Below, piece by piece: positions 36,556 through 44,079 of a DNA stretch of 64,000 nt. Origin of the DNA: Brevundimonas sp. UBA7506 (GTDB taxonomy: Bacteria; Pseudomonadota; Alphaproteobacteria; Caulobacterales; Caulobacteraceae); the NCBI RefSeq assembly GCF_002479495.1, contig NZ_DLNQ01000015.1:199476-263475 (forward strand), read 5' to 3'. Made by a program: the position numbers and the translations under genes. The notes under the pieces are model-generated. The model was given only the letters and a program-made list of their open reading frames with translations, made no database searches and was not told the DNA's origin. Numbering within the stretch: position 1 is the first letter of the stretch; each line of letters begins with the position of its first letter.

Positions 36556-37856
36556 CCGACCTATCCCCCCGTGAAATCGTCTCCGAACTGGATCGCTTCA
36601 TCGTCGGCCAGGACGACGCCAAGCGCGCCGTGGCCGTGGCCCTGAGGAACCGCTGGCGCCGCAAGCGCGTGCCCGAGGATCTGCGCGACGAAGTCACGCC
36701 CAAGAACATCCTGATGATCGGCCCCACGGGCGTGGGCAAGACCGAGATCGCCCGCCGCCTGGCCAGGCTGGCCGGTTCGCCCTTCCTCAAGGTCGAGGCG
36801 ACCAAGTTCACCGAGGTCGGCTATGTTGGTCGCGACGTGGATCAGATCATGCGCGATCTGGTCGAGAGCGCCCTGGTCATGGTGCGCGAGAAGCGCCGGG
36901 CGGGCGTGAAGGCCCGCGCCGAGGGGCAGGCCGAGGAGCGCATTCTGGACGCCCTGGTGGGGCCGGGCTCGCAGCCCGCCACCCGCGACGCCTTCCGCAA
37001 GAAGCTGCGCGCGGGCGAACTGGACGACAAGGAGATCGAGATCGCCCTGGCCGACACGACCTCGCCGCTGCAGGGCCTGGACATGCCGGGCGGCGGCGGC
37101 AACGTCGGCCTGCTGAACCTGTCGGACCTGCTGGGCAAGATGGGCGGCGGCCGCACCAAGACGGTCAAGCTGACTGTGGCCGAAGCTGTTCCCCCGCTCG
37201 TCACCGAGGAAAGCGACAAGCTGCTGGATCAGGAAAGCCTGACCAAGGAGGCCCTGCTGCTGGCCGAAAACGAGGGCATCGTCTTCCTCGACGAGATCGA
37301 CAAGGTGGCGGCGCGACAGGGGGCGTCCGGGGCCGATGTTTCACGCGAAGGCGTGCAGCGCGATCTTCTCCCCCTCATCGAGGGCACGACGGTGTCGACC
37401 AAGTACGGGCCGGTGAAGACCGACCATGTCCTGTTCATCGCCTCGGGCGCCTTCCATGTGGCCAAGCCCTCGGACCTGCTGCCCGAATTGCAGGGCCGCC
37501 TGCCGATCCGGGTTGAGCTGAAGGCCCTGACCCGCGACGACTTCAAGCGCATCCTGACCGAGCCCGAGGCCAATCTGATCCGTCAGAACCAGGCCCTGCT
37601 GGAGACCGAAGGCGTGACCCTGGTCTTCACCGATGATGCGGTCGAGGCCATGGCCGACGCCGCCGTGGCGGCCAACTCCACCGTCGAGAACATCGGCGCG
37701 CGCCGGCTTCAGACCGTGCTGGAGCGGGTGCTGGAAGAGACCAGCTTCAAGGCCTCGGACCTGTCGGGCCAGACCCTGACCTTCGACGGCGACAAGGTGC
37801 GCGAAAAGGTCGGCGATCTGGCCAGGAACATCGACCTGAGCCGGTTCATCCTGTGA
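36552..37856 (+). CDS. hslU: ATP-dependent protease ATPase subunit HslU (ClpY)
   Basis: The 434-residue AAA+ unfoldase delivers substrates to HslV. It begins [37 protein letters not shown] and has Walker [10 protein letters not shown] and Walker [12 protein letters not shown]. The I domain lies between about residues 110 and 240, and the C-terminal tail DLSRFIL docks into HslV. The ATG at 36552 matches the family start. A longer in-frame ORF from 36222 runs through the broken upstream gene and is not real. The start overlaps the restored upstream stop in ATGA. Confidence 0.97.
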   Translation: MTDLSPREIVSELDRFIVGQDDAKRAVAVALRNRWRRKRVPEDLRDEVTPKNILMIGPTGVGKTEIARRLARLAGSPFLKVEATKFTEVGYVGRDVDQIMRDLVESALVMVREKRRAGVKARAEGQAEERILDALVGPGSQPATRDAFRKKLRAGELDDKEIEIALADTTSPLQGLDMPGGGGNVGLLNLSDLLGKMGGGRTKTVKLTVAEAVPPLVTEESDKLLDQESLTKEALLLAENEGIVFLDEIDKVAARQGASGADVSREGVQRDLLPLIEGTTVSTKYGPVKTDHVLFIASGAFHVAKPSDLLPELQGRLPIRVELKALTRDDFKRILTEPEANLIRQNQALLETEGVTLVFTDDAVEAMADAAVAANSTVENIGARRLQTVLERVLEETSFKASDLSGQTLTFDGDKVREKVGDLARNIDLSRFIL

Positions 37857-37865
37857 TGGCTTGAG

Positions 37866-37988
37866 CCTTTCCTCCCCATTCCATGGGGAGGTGGCGCGGC
37901 GCGATAGCGCCGTGACGGAGGGGCCGTTCCCGCCGAGCAGGCCCCTCCACCGCTACGCGGTCCCCCTCCCCACAGAGTGGGGAGGAAA
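37866..37988. repeat. MITE-like element, second copy
   Basis: This element of about 123 bp has ends CTTTCCTCCCC-A and its inverse TGGGGAGGAAAG. Terminal hairpins are CTCCCC/GGGGAG, with inner hairpins near GGCGC-gata-GCGCC and CCGC-tac-GCGG. It has the same architecture as the element at 25670-25812, and it fills the gap between the convergent hslU and hydrolase genes. Confidence 0.75.
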
Positions 37989-37997
37989 GACGCGGCG

Positions 37998-38738
37998 CTA
38001 AGCCCGCATAGCCTCCACCGCCTCCACCAACCGCGCCAGATCGGCGGGGTTCGACAGGCGGTGGTCGCCGCCCTCGATCAGGTCCAGACGCAGGTCGCCG
38101 CCGGTCAGGCGCTCGGCCAGCTCGACCTGATGGCGCCACGGCACCACGTCGTCGGCTCGGCCTTGCAGGACGTGAACGGGCGCGGTGATCTCGATGACGC
38201 CGTCCAGCAGCAGCCAGTCGCGCGCCTCCTCGAACATGCGCCGGGTCAGGACATAGGACCCCAAGCCTTCCTCGGTGATGACGGTTTCGCCCTCGCGCAG
38301 GATGGCCTGGCGCTCGTGGTCGGCCAGGCCGGGCCACATCAGCTTTTCGGTGAAGTCCTGGGCCGGATTGACCAAGACCAGACCCTTGATCCGCTCCGGT
38401 CGCGCCAGGGTCGCCAGCAGGGCCACCCAGCCGCCCATCGAGGACCCCACCGGGATCACCGGTCCTTCAAGACTGTCGATCAGGGCGATCGCGTCCTCGC
38501 GCCAGCGGCCGATGGTGGCCTGTTTCCAGTCGCCGGACGATTGGCCATGGGCGAAATGGTCGTAGCGCACATAGTTCCAGCCGCGCTCGCGGGCCGCCGC
38601 TTCCAGCGCCAGGGCCTTGGTTCCCTCCATGTCCGAGCGGAAGCCGCCGATCCAGATGACCGTGGGGCCGACGCCCCGCACCGTCTTGAAGGCCAGGGTC
38701 TCGCCGTCGGGGCGCTTCAGCGATTGGATGTCGGACAT
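37998..38738 (-). CDS. Alpha/beta hydrolase (ABHD10-like)
   Basis: The ATG at 38738 has GAGGAG seven bases upstream and gives 246 residues. Family features are VIWIGGFRSDMEGTKA as the oxyanion region, RYDHFAHGQSSGDW, the nucleophile elbow VIPVGSSMGGWVALL, the Asp in LQGRADDVVP and the His in EGGDHRLS. Such serine hydrolases act on acyl esters or thioesters; the substrate is unknown. It is divergent from the glycosyltransferase gene, with about 30 bp between starts. Confidence 0.85.
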   Translation of the reverse strand: MSDIQSLKRPDGETLAFKTVRGVGPTVIWIGGFRSDMEGTKALALEAAARERGWNYVRYDHFAHGQSSGDWKQATIGRWREDAIALIDSLEGPVIPVGSSMGGWVALLATLARPERIKGLVLVNPAQDFTEKLMWPGLADHERQAILREGETVITEEGLGSYVLTRRMFEEARDWLLLDGVIEITAPVHVLQGRADDVVPWRHQVELAERLTGGDLRLDLIEGGDHRLSNPADLARLVEAVEAMRA

Positions 38739-38769
38739 GGAAACTCCTCGGACTGTCATTCGGCGCGGA

Positions 38770-39780
38770 ATGGCTTTAGCAGAGACGGCGTTTCTTCACA
38801 GGCCGCGAGAGCCCCGCTTGTCCGCACCCAAAGCCCTCTTTGTCAGTTCGAACCGGATCGGCGATTGCGTCATCTCCTCGGGGGTGATCCGCGAGATCGC
38901 GCGCCAGCTGCCGGGGGTTCAGATCACCGTGGCCTGCGGGCGTCCGCCTGCGCCCTTCTTCCGCTCGGCGCCCAATGTCGAGCGGGTCATCATCCTCGAC
39001 AAGAAGAAGGCCGCCGGACACTGGGTCGATCTGTGGAAGCAGGTGCGCGCCACGAAATGGGATCTTGTCGTGGACATTCGCGGCTCAGCGCTCGCGTATC
39101 TGATCCCGGCCAGACGGCGCATCGTCTACAACCGCCGCTGGGAGACGGGCCTGCGCAAGGTCGAGATGGTGTCGCGCCTGATGGGGTCGGCCGCGCCGCT
39201 GGATCCGGAGATCTTCCTCGACGCCCAGGCCCGCGCCGAGGCCGCCGCCGTCATCGATCCTCAGCTTCAGGCAGGGTCGGGCGAAGGCCCGATCATCGCC
39301 CTGGCGCCCATCGCCCACCAGCCGGGCAAGTCCTGGCCCGCCGATCGCTGGGGCCAACTGGTCGAGAAGCTGAAGGCCGAGCCGCGCTTCGACGGCTGGC
39401 GCTTCATGCCCGTCGGCGGACCCGGCGACCGCCCGCCCGCGACCCCGGCGCTGGAGGCTGCGGGCGACCGCGCCATCGACTGCGTGGGCAAGGGCGACAT
39501 CCTGTGCTCGGCCGCCGCCATTGATCGCGCGGCGCTGTTCGTCGGCAACGACAGCGGTTTGATGCATGTCTCGGCCGCGCTGGGCCGTCCGACGCTGGGC
39601 CTGTTCGGACCGACCGAGTGGTGGCTTTACGGGCCGTGGGGTCCGAAGACCCGCACCGTCGCCTCCAACGAGACGCGTGGTCAGTTCGCGCCGATCGAGG
39701 ATCTGACGGTCGACCATGTATTCGAGGGCGTGTTGGCGCTGCACGACGCCTACATCGGCGCAAACCCTGACCAGCCTTGA
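38770..39780 (+). CDS. Glycosyltransferase family 9 (heptosyltransferase-like)
   Basis: The 336-residue protein begins its GT9 fold at PKALFVSSNRIGDCVISSGVIREIARQLPGVQITV. It contains WDLVVDIRGSALAYLIPARRR and the signature FVGNDSGLMHVSAALGRPTLGLFGPTEWWLYGPWG. Members transfer heptose or other sugars to the LPS core at the inner membrane. The ATG at 38770 is used here; a TTG at 38818 (LSAPKALFV) lies closer to the fold and may be the true start. The acceptor is unknown. Confidence 0.88.
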   Translation: MALAETAFLHRPREPRLSAPKALFVSSNRIGDCVISSGVIREIARQLPGVQITVACGRPPAPFFRSAPNVERVIILDKKKAAGHWVDLWKQVRATKWDLVVDIRGSALAYLIPARRRIVYNRRWETGLRKVEMVSRLMGSAAPLDPEIFLDAQARAEAAAVIDPQLQAGSGEGPIIALAPIAHQPGKSWPADRWGQLVEKLKAEPRFDGWRFMPVGGPGDRPPATPALEAAGDRAIDCVGKGDILCSAAAIDRAALFVGNDSGLMHVSAALGRPTLGLFGPTEWWLYGPWGPKTRTVASNETRGQFAPIEDLTVDHVFEGVLALHDAYIGANPDQP

Positions 39781-39894
39781 ATTTCAGGGCTTCTGTCGTC
39801 ATATTCCGCCCGCCGGGAACGCGCCGCCCTGTCGCGCGCTGATCCTCGCGAGAGATTACAGCCTGTCTTCTGACCACATAAGGAAACGACGCCC

Positions 39895-40428
39895 ATTCGC
39901 CGTCCCATGCAAGCGCCGCCCGTCAAGGACGGGCCGCCCATCAACCAGGAAATCCGCGCCACCCGCGTTCTGCTGATCGATCAGAACGGCGAGAAACAGG
40001 GCGTCATGCCGCTGTCCGCCGCCCTGGAAGCCGCCGAAGAGGCTGGCCTGGATCTGGTCCAGATCGTCGGCAACGCCGAGACGCCGGTCTGCAAGATCCT
40101 GGATTACGGCAAGCATCGTTTCCAGGAGCAGAAGAAGAAGGCCGAGGCGCGCAAGCGTCAGAAGATCGTCGAGCTCAAGGAAATCAAGCTTCGTCCGAAC
40201 ATCGACACCCATGACTATGAGGTCAAGGCCAAGTCGATGCACCGCTTCTTCGAGGAGGGCGACAAGGTCAAGGTGACCCTGCGCTTCCGCGGCCGTGAAA
40301 TGGCGCACCCGGAACTGGGCATGAAACTGCTCAACAAGGTGCAGGCCGACTTCGATGAAGTCGCCAAGGTCGAATACGCCCCGCGTATGGAAGGCCGCCA
40401 GATGATCATGATCCTGGCGCCTCGCTAA
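39895..40428 (+). CDS. infC: Translation initiation factor IF-3 with ATT start codon
   Basis: The 177-residue factor binds the 30S subunit and checks start codons. IF-3 motifs are [50 protein letters not shown] and the C-terminal [21 protein letters not shown]. An ATG exists at 39907, but ATT at 39895 lies in frame four codons earlier and gives the start MRRPMQAP, similar to other alphaproteobacterial IF-3 proteins. AGGA lies ten bases before the ATT. ATT is the rare start codon that E. coli infC uses to autoregulate. The gene heads the infC-rpmI-rplT cluster. Confidence 0.93.
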   Translation: MRRPMQAPPVKDGPPINQEIRATRVLLIDQNGEKQGVMPLSAALEAAEEAGLDLVQIVGNAETPVCKILDYGKHRFQEQKKKAEARKRQKIVELKEIKLRPNIDTHDYEVKAKSMHRFFEEGDKVKVTLRFRGREMAHPELGMKLLNKVQADFDEVAKVEYAPRMEGRQMIMILAPR

Positions 40429-40457
40429 GAGGCTGCCGCCTCCTGGCGAGGCTTTTC

Positions 40458-40498
40458 GGGTCGCTATGCTCGCCGCGCGGCGGCTCGCGACTTGAGTG
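40458..40498 (+). repeat. Dispersed GCG-loop hairpin repeat, copy D
   Basis: This copy starts 29 bp after the infC stop in sense orientation. It has GGGTCGCTATGC at the left, inner stem GCCGC/GCGGC with loop GCG, and GACTTGAGTGA at the right. Confidence 0.78.
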
Positions 40499-40519
40499 AG
40501 GATCTCGGATCCGGTTCAA

Positions 40520-40567
40520 ACGCCCGGCCCAGACGCTCTGTTCTGGCGCCGGGCGTCTTGCTTTTGG
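40520..40567 (+). terminator. Terminator or attenuator between infC and rpmI
   Basis: Stem ACGCCCGGC-CCAGA pairs with TCTGG-c-GCCGGGCGT, with one bulge, and is followed by CTTGCTTTT. A second hairpin, GGGGCGGC/GCCGCCCC, lies at 40569-40593. Together they make the infC-rpmI gap a likely site of premature termination or of a separate rpmI transcript start. Confidence 0.7.
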
Positions 40568-40656
40568 GGGGGCGGCGCCGTAAAAGCCGCCCCTTCGCGT
40601 ACCGAACAGCCGGGCTAACAGGCATGCCTGGGCCGTTCGTTTCAGCTCCGCACTAC

Positions 40657-40686
40657 GGGCTCATGTAGCTCGCAGAGCGGTAGCCC
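40657..40686 (-). repeat. Short variant of the hairpin repeat, copy E, before rpmI
   Basis: Outer arms GGGCT and AGCCC and inner stem GCTC/GAGC enclose a 3-nt loop. On the minus strand the GGGCTACCGCTC start and ACATGAGCCC end resemble copy A. The same bases could instead form a pseudoknot with CTAC pairing to GTAG. It lies 23 bp upstream of rpmI. Confidence 0.5.
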
Positions 40687-40708
40687 ACTAAAATCAGAGA
40701 GAGTGAAA

Positions 40709-40906
40709 ATGCCGAAACTGAAGACGAAGTCTGGCGCCAAGAAGCGCTTCAAATTCACGGCCACGGGCAAGGTGAAAGCTGGCGTCGCCGGCAAGCGCCA
40801 CCGTCTGATCAGCCACAACTCGAAGTACATCCGCCAAAACCGCGGCACTTCGGTCATGGCCGACGCCGACGCCAAGAAGATCAAGTCCTACATGCCGTAC
40901 GCCTGA
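40709..40906 (+). CDS. rpmI: 50S ribosomal protein L35
   Basis: The 65-residue basic protein has the L35 signature [21 protein letters not shown] and ends [10 protein letters not shown]. The ATG at 40709 is chosen over the in-frame GTG two codons earlier because family members begin MPK(L/M)KT. It lies between infC and rplT as in most bacteria. The upstream region is rich in hairpins that could mediate feedback by L20, which is inference from E. coli. Confidence 0.97.
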   Translation: MPKLKTKSGAKKRFKFTATGKVKAGVAGKRHRLISHNSKYIRQNRGTSVMADADAKKIKSYMPYA

Positions 40907-40954
40907 TCGGCGCGCTGCATACCTGATCATCCTGTCACACTGAATTTGAACGAC

Positions 40955-40998
40955 AGTCCCTCAAGCAGCGAGACCCCGCGGGTCGAGCGCTAGGGACT
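40955..40998 (-). repeat. Variant hairpin repeat, copy F, between rpmI and rplT
   Basis: Outer arms AGTCCCT and AGGGACT enclose an inner stem GACCC/GGGTC with loop GCG (minus-strand reading). The minus strand carries TAGCGCTCG and CTCGCTGCTTGAGG as in other copies. The outer stem has changed on both sides, preserving pairing. It ends 19 bp before the rplT start and covers part of the leader. Confidence 0.68.
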
Positions 40999-41017
40999 TC
41001 CCGAAGGGAATAAAAAC

Positions 41018-41374
41018 ATGGCACGCGTCAAACGGGGCGTTACGTCCCACGCCAAGCACAAGAAGGTTCTGAAGCAGGCCAAGGGCTTCTACGGCCGCCG
41101 CAAGAATACGATCCGTACGGCCAAGGCCGCCGTCGACCGCGCCGGCCAGTACGCCTACCGCGACCGTCGCAACAAGAAGCGTTCGTTCCGCGCCCTGTGG
41201 ATCCAGCGCATCAACGCCGCCGCCCGTCTGGAAGGCTTCACCTACTCGCAGTTCATCCACGGCCTGGACAAGGCCGGCATCGTGCTGGACCGCAAGGTTC
41301 TGTCGACGATCGCCGCCGACGAGGCCGGCTTCAAGGCCATCGCCGACAAGGTCCGCGCCGCTCTGGCCGCCTAA
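41018..41374 (+). CDS. rplT: 50S ribosomal protein L20
   Basis: The 118-residue rRNA-binding assembly protein begins [36 protein letters not shown] and contains [23 protein letters not shown], both diagnostic. Length is normal. It follows rpmI by 111 bp and precedes a strong terminator. In other bacteria L20 represses its own operon through an mRNA site; the hairpin repeat directly upstream overlaps where such a site would be. Confidence 0.98.
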   Translation: MARVKRGVTSHAKHKKVLKQAKGFYGRRKNTIRTAKAAVDRAGQYAYRDRRNKKRSFRALWIQRINAAARLEGFTYSQFIHGLDKAGIVLDRKVLSTIAADEAGFKAIADKVRAALAA

Positions 41375-41396
41375 GCGATACCGCATCACTGATGCT

Positions 41397-41434
41397 GAAA
41401 ACGCCCGTCCCGGTTTCCGGGGCGGGCGTTTTTC
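41397..41434 (+). terminator. Rho-independent terminator after rplT
   Basis: AAACGCCCGTCCC and GGGGCGGGCGTTTTT form a long, nearly perfect GC-rich stem with a short loop around GGTTTCC. The 3' arm runs into five T. It ends the infC-rpmI-rplT unit 22 bp after the rplT stop. Confidence 0.92.
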
Positions 41435-41522
41435 ATGGCCAAGTCGGACTTTTTGGGCGGATCGGGCGTTGGGTTCGGCAGCCGGTTCGACAGGCGAGCC
41501 GGCGGTTGAGGAGGCTTCGCCC

Positions 41523-41726
41523 ATGTCCGTCGCCCGCGTCACCGAGATCACCGCATCGTCCACCGTCAGCTTCGACGACGCCGTCGCCCAGGGGATCGCC
41601 CGGGCCGACAAGACCCTGCGTCACGTCGAAGGGGCCTGGATTCAGGACCAGAAGGTGGTGGTCCGAAACGGCGAGATCGCCGAATACCGCGTCAACATGA
41701 AGGTCACATTCGTTCTCGCGGACTGA
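41523..41726 (+). CDS. Dodecin family flavin-binding protein
   Basis: The 67-residue protein matches dodecin: VARVTEITASSTVSFDDAVAQGIARADKTLRHVEGAWIQDQKVVVRNGEIAEYRVNMKVTF. Dodecins assemble into hollow dodecamers that store flavin or CoA-related cofactors in the cytoplasm. The Trp in GAWIQDQ is the residue that stacks on flavin in the family. GAGGAGG lies eight bases before the ATG. It has its own transcript, lying between the rplT terminator and pheS. Confidence 0.92.
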   Translation: MSVARVTEITASSTVSFDDAVAQGIARADKTLRHVEGAWIQDQKVVVRNGEIAEYRVNMKVTFVLAD

Positions 41727-41784
41727 GCCCGATCGACGCTGAAGGCTTTGCGTGACGGCCGTGTCGGGCTAGACGCTGCGGACC

Positions 41785-42861
41785 ATGACCGATCTCGCCC
41801 AGCTAGAACTCGACCTGATCAACGCCATCGGAGCGGCCGAAAGCGTCGCTGCGATCGAGGAGGTGCGCGTCGCCGCCCTCGGCAAGACGGGGACCATCTC
41901 GGCCCTGCTGAAAGGGATGGGCGCGCTCAGCCCCGATGAACGCCGCGAACAGGGGCCGATCATCAATGGCCTGCGCGACCGCGTCAGCGCCGGCATCGCC
42001 GCGAGGAAGGCCGAGCTGGAGGCCGCCGAGCTGGACGCTCGTCTGCTGGCCGAGCGCGTCGACCTGACCCTGCCCAGCCGCCCGCGCCGCAAGGGCGGGG
42101 TGCACCCGACCATGCAGGTGATGGACGAGATGATCGCCCTCTTCGCGGAGATGGGCTTCGCCGTGGCCGAAGGCCCGGACATCGAGGACGACTTCCACAA
42201 CTTCACCGCCCTGAACTTCCCGCCCAAGCATCCGGCGCGGGAAATGCACGACACCTTCTTCCTCAAGCCCGACCCGGAAACGGGCGAGCGCAAGGTCCTG
42301 CGCACCCACACCAGCCCGGTGCAGGTGCGGACCATGATGTCGCAGAAGCCGCCGATCCGCATCATCGCGCCCGGTCGCACCTTCCGTAAGGATTCCGACG
42401 CGACGCACACGCCGATGTTCCATCAGATCGAGGGTCTGGTGATCGACCGCGACATCCACATGGGTCATCTGAAGACGACGCTGGAGACCTTCATCGCCCG
42501 CTTCTTCGAGCTGGACGACGTCAACGCCCGTTTCCGCCCGCACCACTTCCCTTTCACCGAGCCCTCGGCCGAGATGGACATCCGCTGCGACCGCTCGGGC
42601 GGCAAGCTGACCCTGAACGAGGGCGAGGACTGGCTGGAGATCCTGGGTTGCGGGATGGTGCATCCGAACGTGCTGCGTAACGCTGGCATCGACCCGGACG
42701 AGTGTCAGGGCTTCGCCTTCGGCATGGGCGTCGACCGCCTGGCCATGCTGAAATACGGCGTCTCCGACCTGCGCCCCATGTTCGAGGCCGACACGCGCTG
42801 GCTGGCCCACTACGGCTTCTCGGCCTTTGCCGCGCCGAACCCCGCCAGCGGACTGTCCTGA
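41785..42861 (+). CDS. pheS: Phenylalanyl-tRNA synthetase alpha subunit
   Basis: The 358-residue catalytic subunit has an N-terminal coiled coil that binds tRNA (residues about 1-85) and the class II core. The core shows [69 protein letters not shown], and motif 3 in [18 protein letters not shown]. It works with PheT as an alpha2-beta2 enzyme. pheT is not adjacent: three small paralogous genes lie between, all on the same strand with overlaps of a few bases. Confidence 0.98.
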   Translation: MTDLAQLELDLINAIGAAESVAAIEEVRVAALGKTGTISALLKGMGALSPDERREQGPIINGLRDRVSAGIAARKAELEAAELDARLLAERVDLTLPSRPRRKGGVHPTMQVMDEMIALFAEMGFAVAEGPDIEDDFHNFTALNFPPKHPAREMHDTFFLKPDPETGERKVLRTHTSPVQVRTMMSQKPPIRIIAPGRTFRKDSDATHTPMFHQIEGLVIDRDIHMGHLKTTLETFIARFFELDDVNARFRPHHFPFTEPSAEMDIRCDRSGGKLTLNEGEDWLEILGCGMVHPNVLRNAGIDPDECQGFAFGMGVDRLAMLKYGVSDLRPMFEADTRWLAHYGFSAFAAPNPASGLS

Positions 42862-42862
42862 C

Positions 42863-43252
42863 ATGAGCCTGCTGCCGATCAACCGCCCCGTCGCCCTGGT
42901 CGAGGACTTCGGCGCCGCGGTTTTCGAGAATGTCGATCTGACCCTCTTTGAGGTTTTCGCCCATGCTGCGAGGAACGGGCCTGGCCTGATCCAGGGCCGC
43001 ACCTTCAAGGGCTGCCGCATCCAGGGGCCCGCGATTATCCTTGTCTCCAACGGCGTGACGTTCGACGAAACCAATTTCGGCGACAGCCGCGGCGACATCC
43101 GCAACCTGGTGCTCAAGCCCGTCGGGGACAAGGCGATCGGGACCATCCCGATGCGTGACTGCGCTTTCATCGGCTGCGAATTCTACGGCGTAGGCTTTAC
43201 CGGGACCGATGAGTTCGTCGCCCAGATCGTCGCCCTGCCGAACTCTCTCTAG
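42863..43252 (+). CDS. Unrecognised pheS-pheT cassette protein 1
   Basis: The 129-residue protein starts one base after the pheS stop. I do not recognise the family. The core reads FKGCRIQGPAIILVSNGVTFDETNFGDSRGDIRNL, then IGTIPMRDCAFIGCEFYGVGFTGTDEFVAQIV. The recurring F-x-x-C and G-x-x-F-D pattern suggests a short right-handed beta-helix like pentapeptide repeats, without a signal peptide or membrane segment. It shares the whole core with the next two genes, so all three arose by duplication. Position inside the pheST operon suggests co-expression with Phe-tRNA synthetase. Confidence 0.85.
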   Translation: MSLLPINRPVALVEDFGAAVFENVDLTLFEVFAHAARNGPGLIQGRTFKGCRIQGPAIILVSNGVTFDETNFGDSRGDIRNLVLKPVGDKAIGTIPMRDCAFIGCEFYGVGFTGTDEFVAQIVALPNSL

Positions 43253-43264
43253 ATCGAAACAGAC

Positions 43265-43684
43265 ATGACCGACACGACACAGACCCCGATGTCCGCAGAA
43301 GAAAAGTTCGGCCGCGAACTGGTGGCGCGCACCGCCTTCGAGAAGGAAGCCGTCTGGCTCCCCTCTCTGGCGGTTCATCACATGAATGCCGGCCAGACCT
43401 TCATCGAGGGCAAGACCTTCACCGAGTGTCTGATTGAAGGCCCGGCGGTGATCGCCGTCATGAACGGCACCACCTTCGACACCTGCCACATGGGCGTGGC
43501 CCAAAATCCGCGCACTCTGCTTATGGACCCTCGCGGCGACATGATCGCTGGCGCCGTTGGCATGTCGAACTGCCGGTTTGTTCGCTGCCGCTTCGTGCAG
43601 GTGGCCTTCACGGGGGCGCGTGAGATGCTGGATGAGATGGAGAAGGATCTCGCGAGCGCATGGGGAACGGCGGTTCAGGCATGA
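43265..43684 (+). CDS. Unrecognised pheS-pheT cassette protein 2
   Basis: The 139-residue paralogue of the preceding protein has core FTECLIEGPAVIAVMNGTTFDTCHMGVAQNPRTLLMDP, then MSNCRFVRCRFVQVAFTGAREMLDEM. Its first 45 residues differ from paralogue 1 and resemble paralogue 3 in a VWLPSLAVHHMNAG segment. It is 12 bp after paralogue 1, and its stop overlaps the start of paralogue 3 (ATGA). It is cytoplasmic by sequence, with function unknown. Confidence 0.85.
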   Translation: MTDTTQTPMSAEEKFGRELVARTAFEKEAVWLPSLAVHHMNAGQTFIEGKTFTECLIEGPAVIAVMNGTTFDTCHMGVAQNPRTLLMDPRGDMIAGAVGMSNCRFVRCRFVQVAFTGAREMLDEMEKDLASAWGTAVQA

Positions 43685-44079
43685 CCGAAGTCGCCAACGC
43701 TCCCCTTACGCTTGAACCGATCGGCCCAGGGCCGACCTACACCCGCATCAGCATCTGGTTGCCGCAACTTCTCCTTGAGGTCATGCGGGCTGGCGCGCCG
43801 GCGATCGAGAACCGTCGTTTCGAGGGCTGCCTGTTCGAGGGGCCCGCAGTGGTCCTGCCGATCGAGGGGTGCGAGTTCGACGGCTGTGACCTGGGAGAGA
43901 CCAAGGGCGATCCGCGCAGCCTGATGCTGGCGCCGCAGAGCCTGAGCCGTGTCGTCGGCCCGATCCCGTTCCGGAACTGCCAGTTCATCAATTGCCGCTT
44001 CGTCGGCGTCGGCTTCACCGGCACGCCGGCCTTCCTCGATTCCATGGCCGAGGCGATCAGCGGCGGAGCCGCCCAATGA
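43681..44079 (+). CDS. Unrecognised pheS-pheT cassette protein 3
   Basis: The 132-residue third paralogue has core [39 protein letters not shown], then [31 protein letters not shown]. The [16 protein letters not shown] segment matches the equivalent part of paralogue 2. Its start overlaps paralogue 2 and its stop overlaps the pheT start, both as ATGA, so translation is chained from paralogue 2 to pheT. No known domain is recognised beyond a pentapeptide-like rhythm. Confidence 0.85.
   Translation: MTEVANAPLTLEPIGPGPTYTRISIWLPQLLLEVMRAGAPAIENRRFEGCLFEGPAVVLPIEGCEFDGCDLGETKGDPRSLMLAPQSLSRVVGPIPFRNCQFINCRFVGVGFTGTPAFLDSMAEAISGGAAQ

Noticed and set aside
40653..40686. Pseudoknot-type L20 leader before rpmI
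   Set aside because: The pairing is possible, but the same bases match the dispersed hairpin family, so a dedicated L20 site is not supported by sequence alone.
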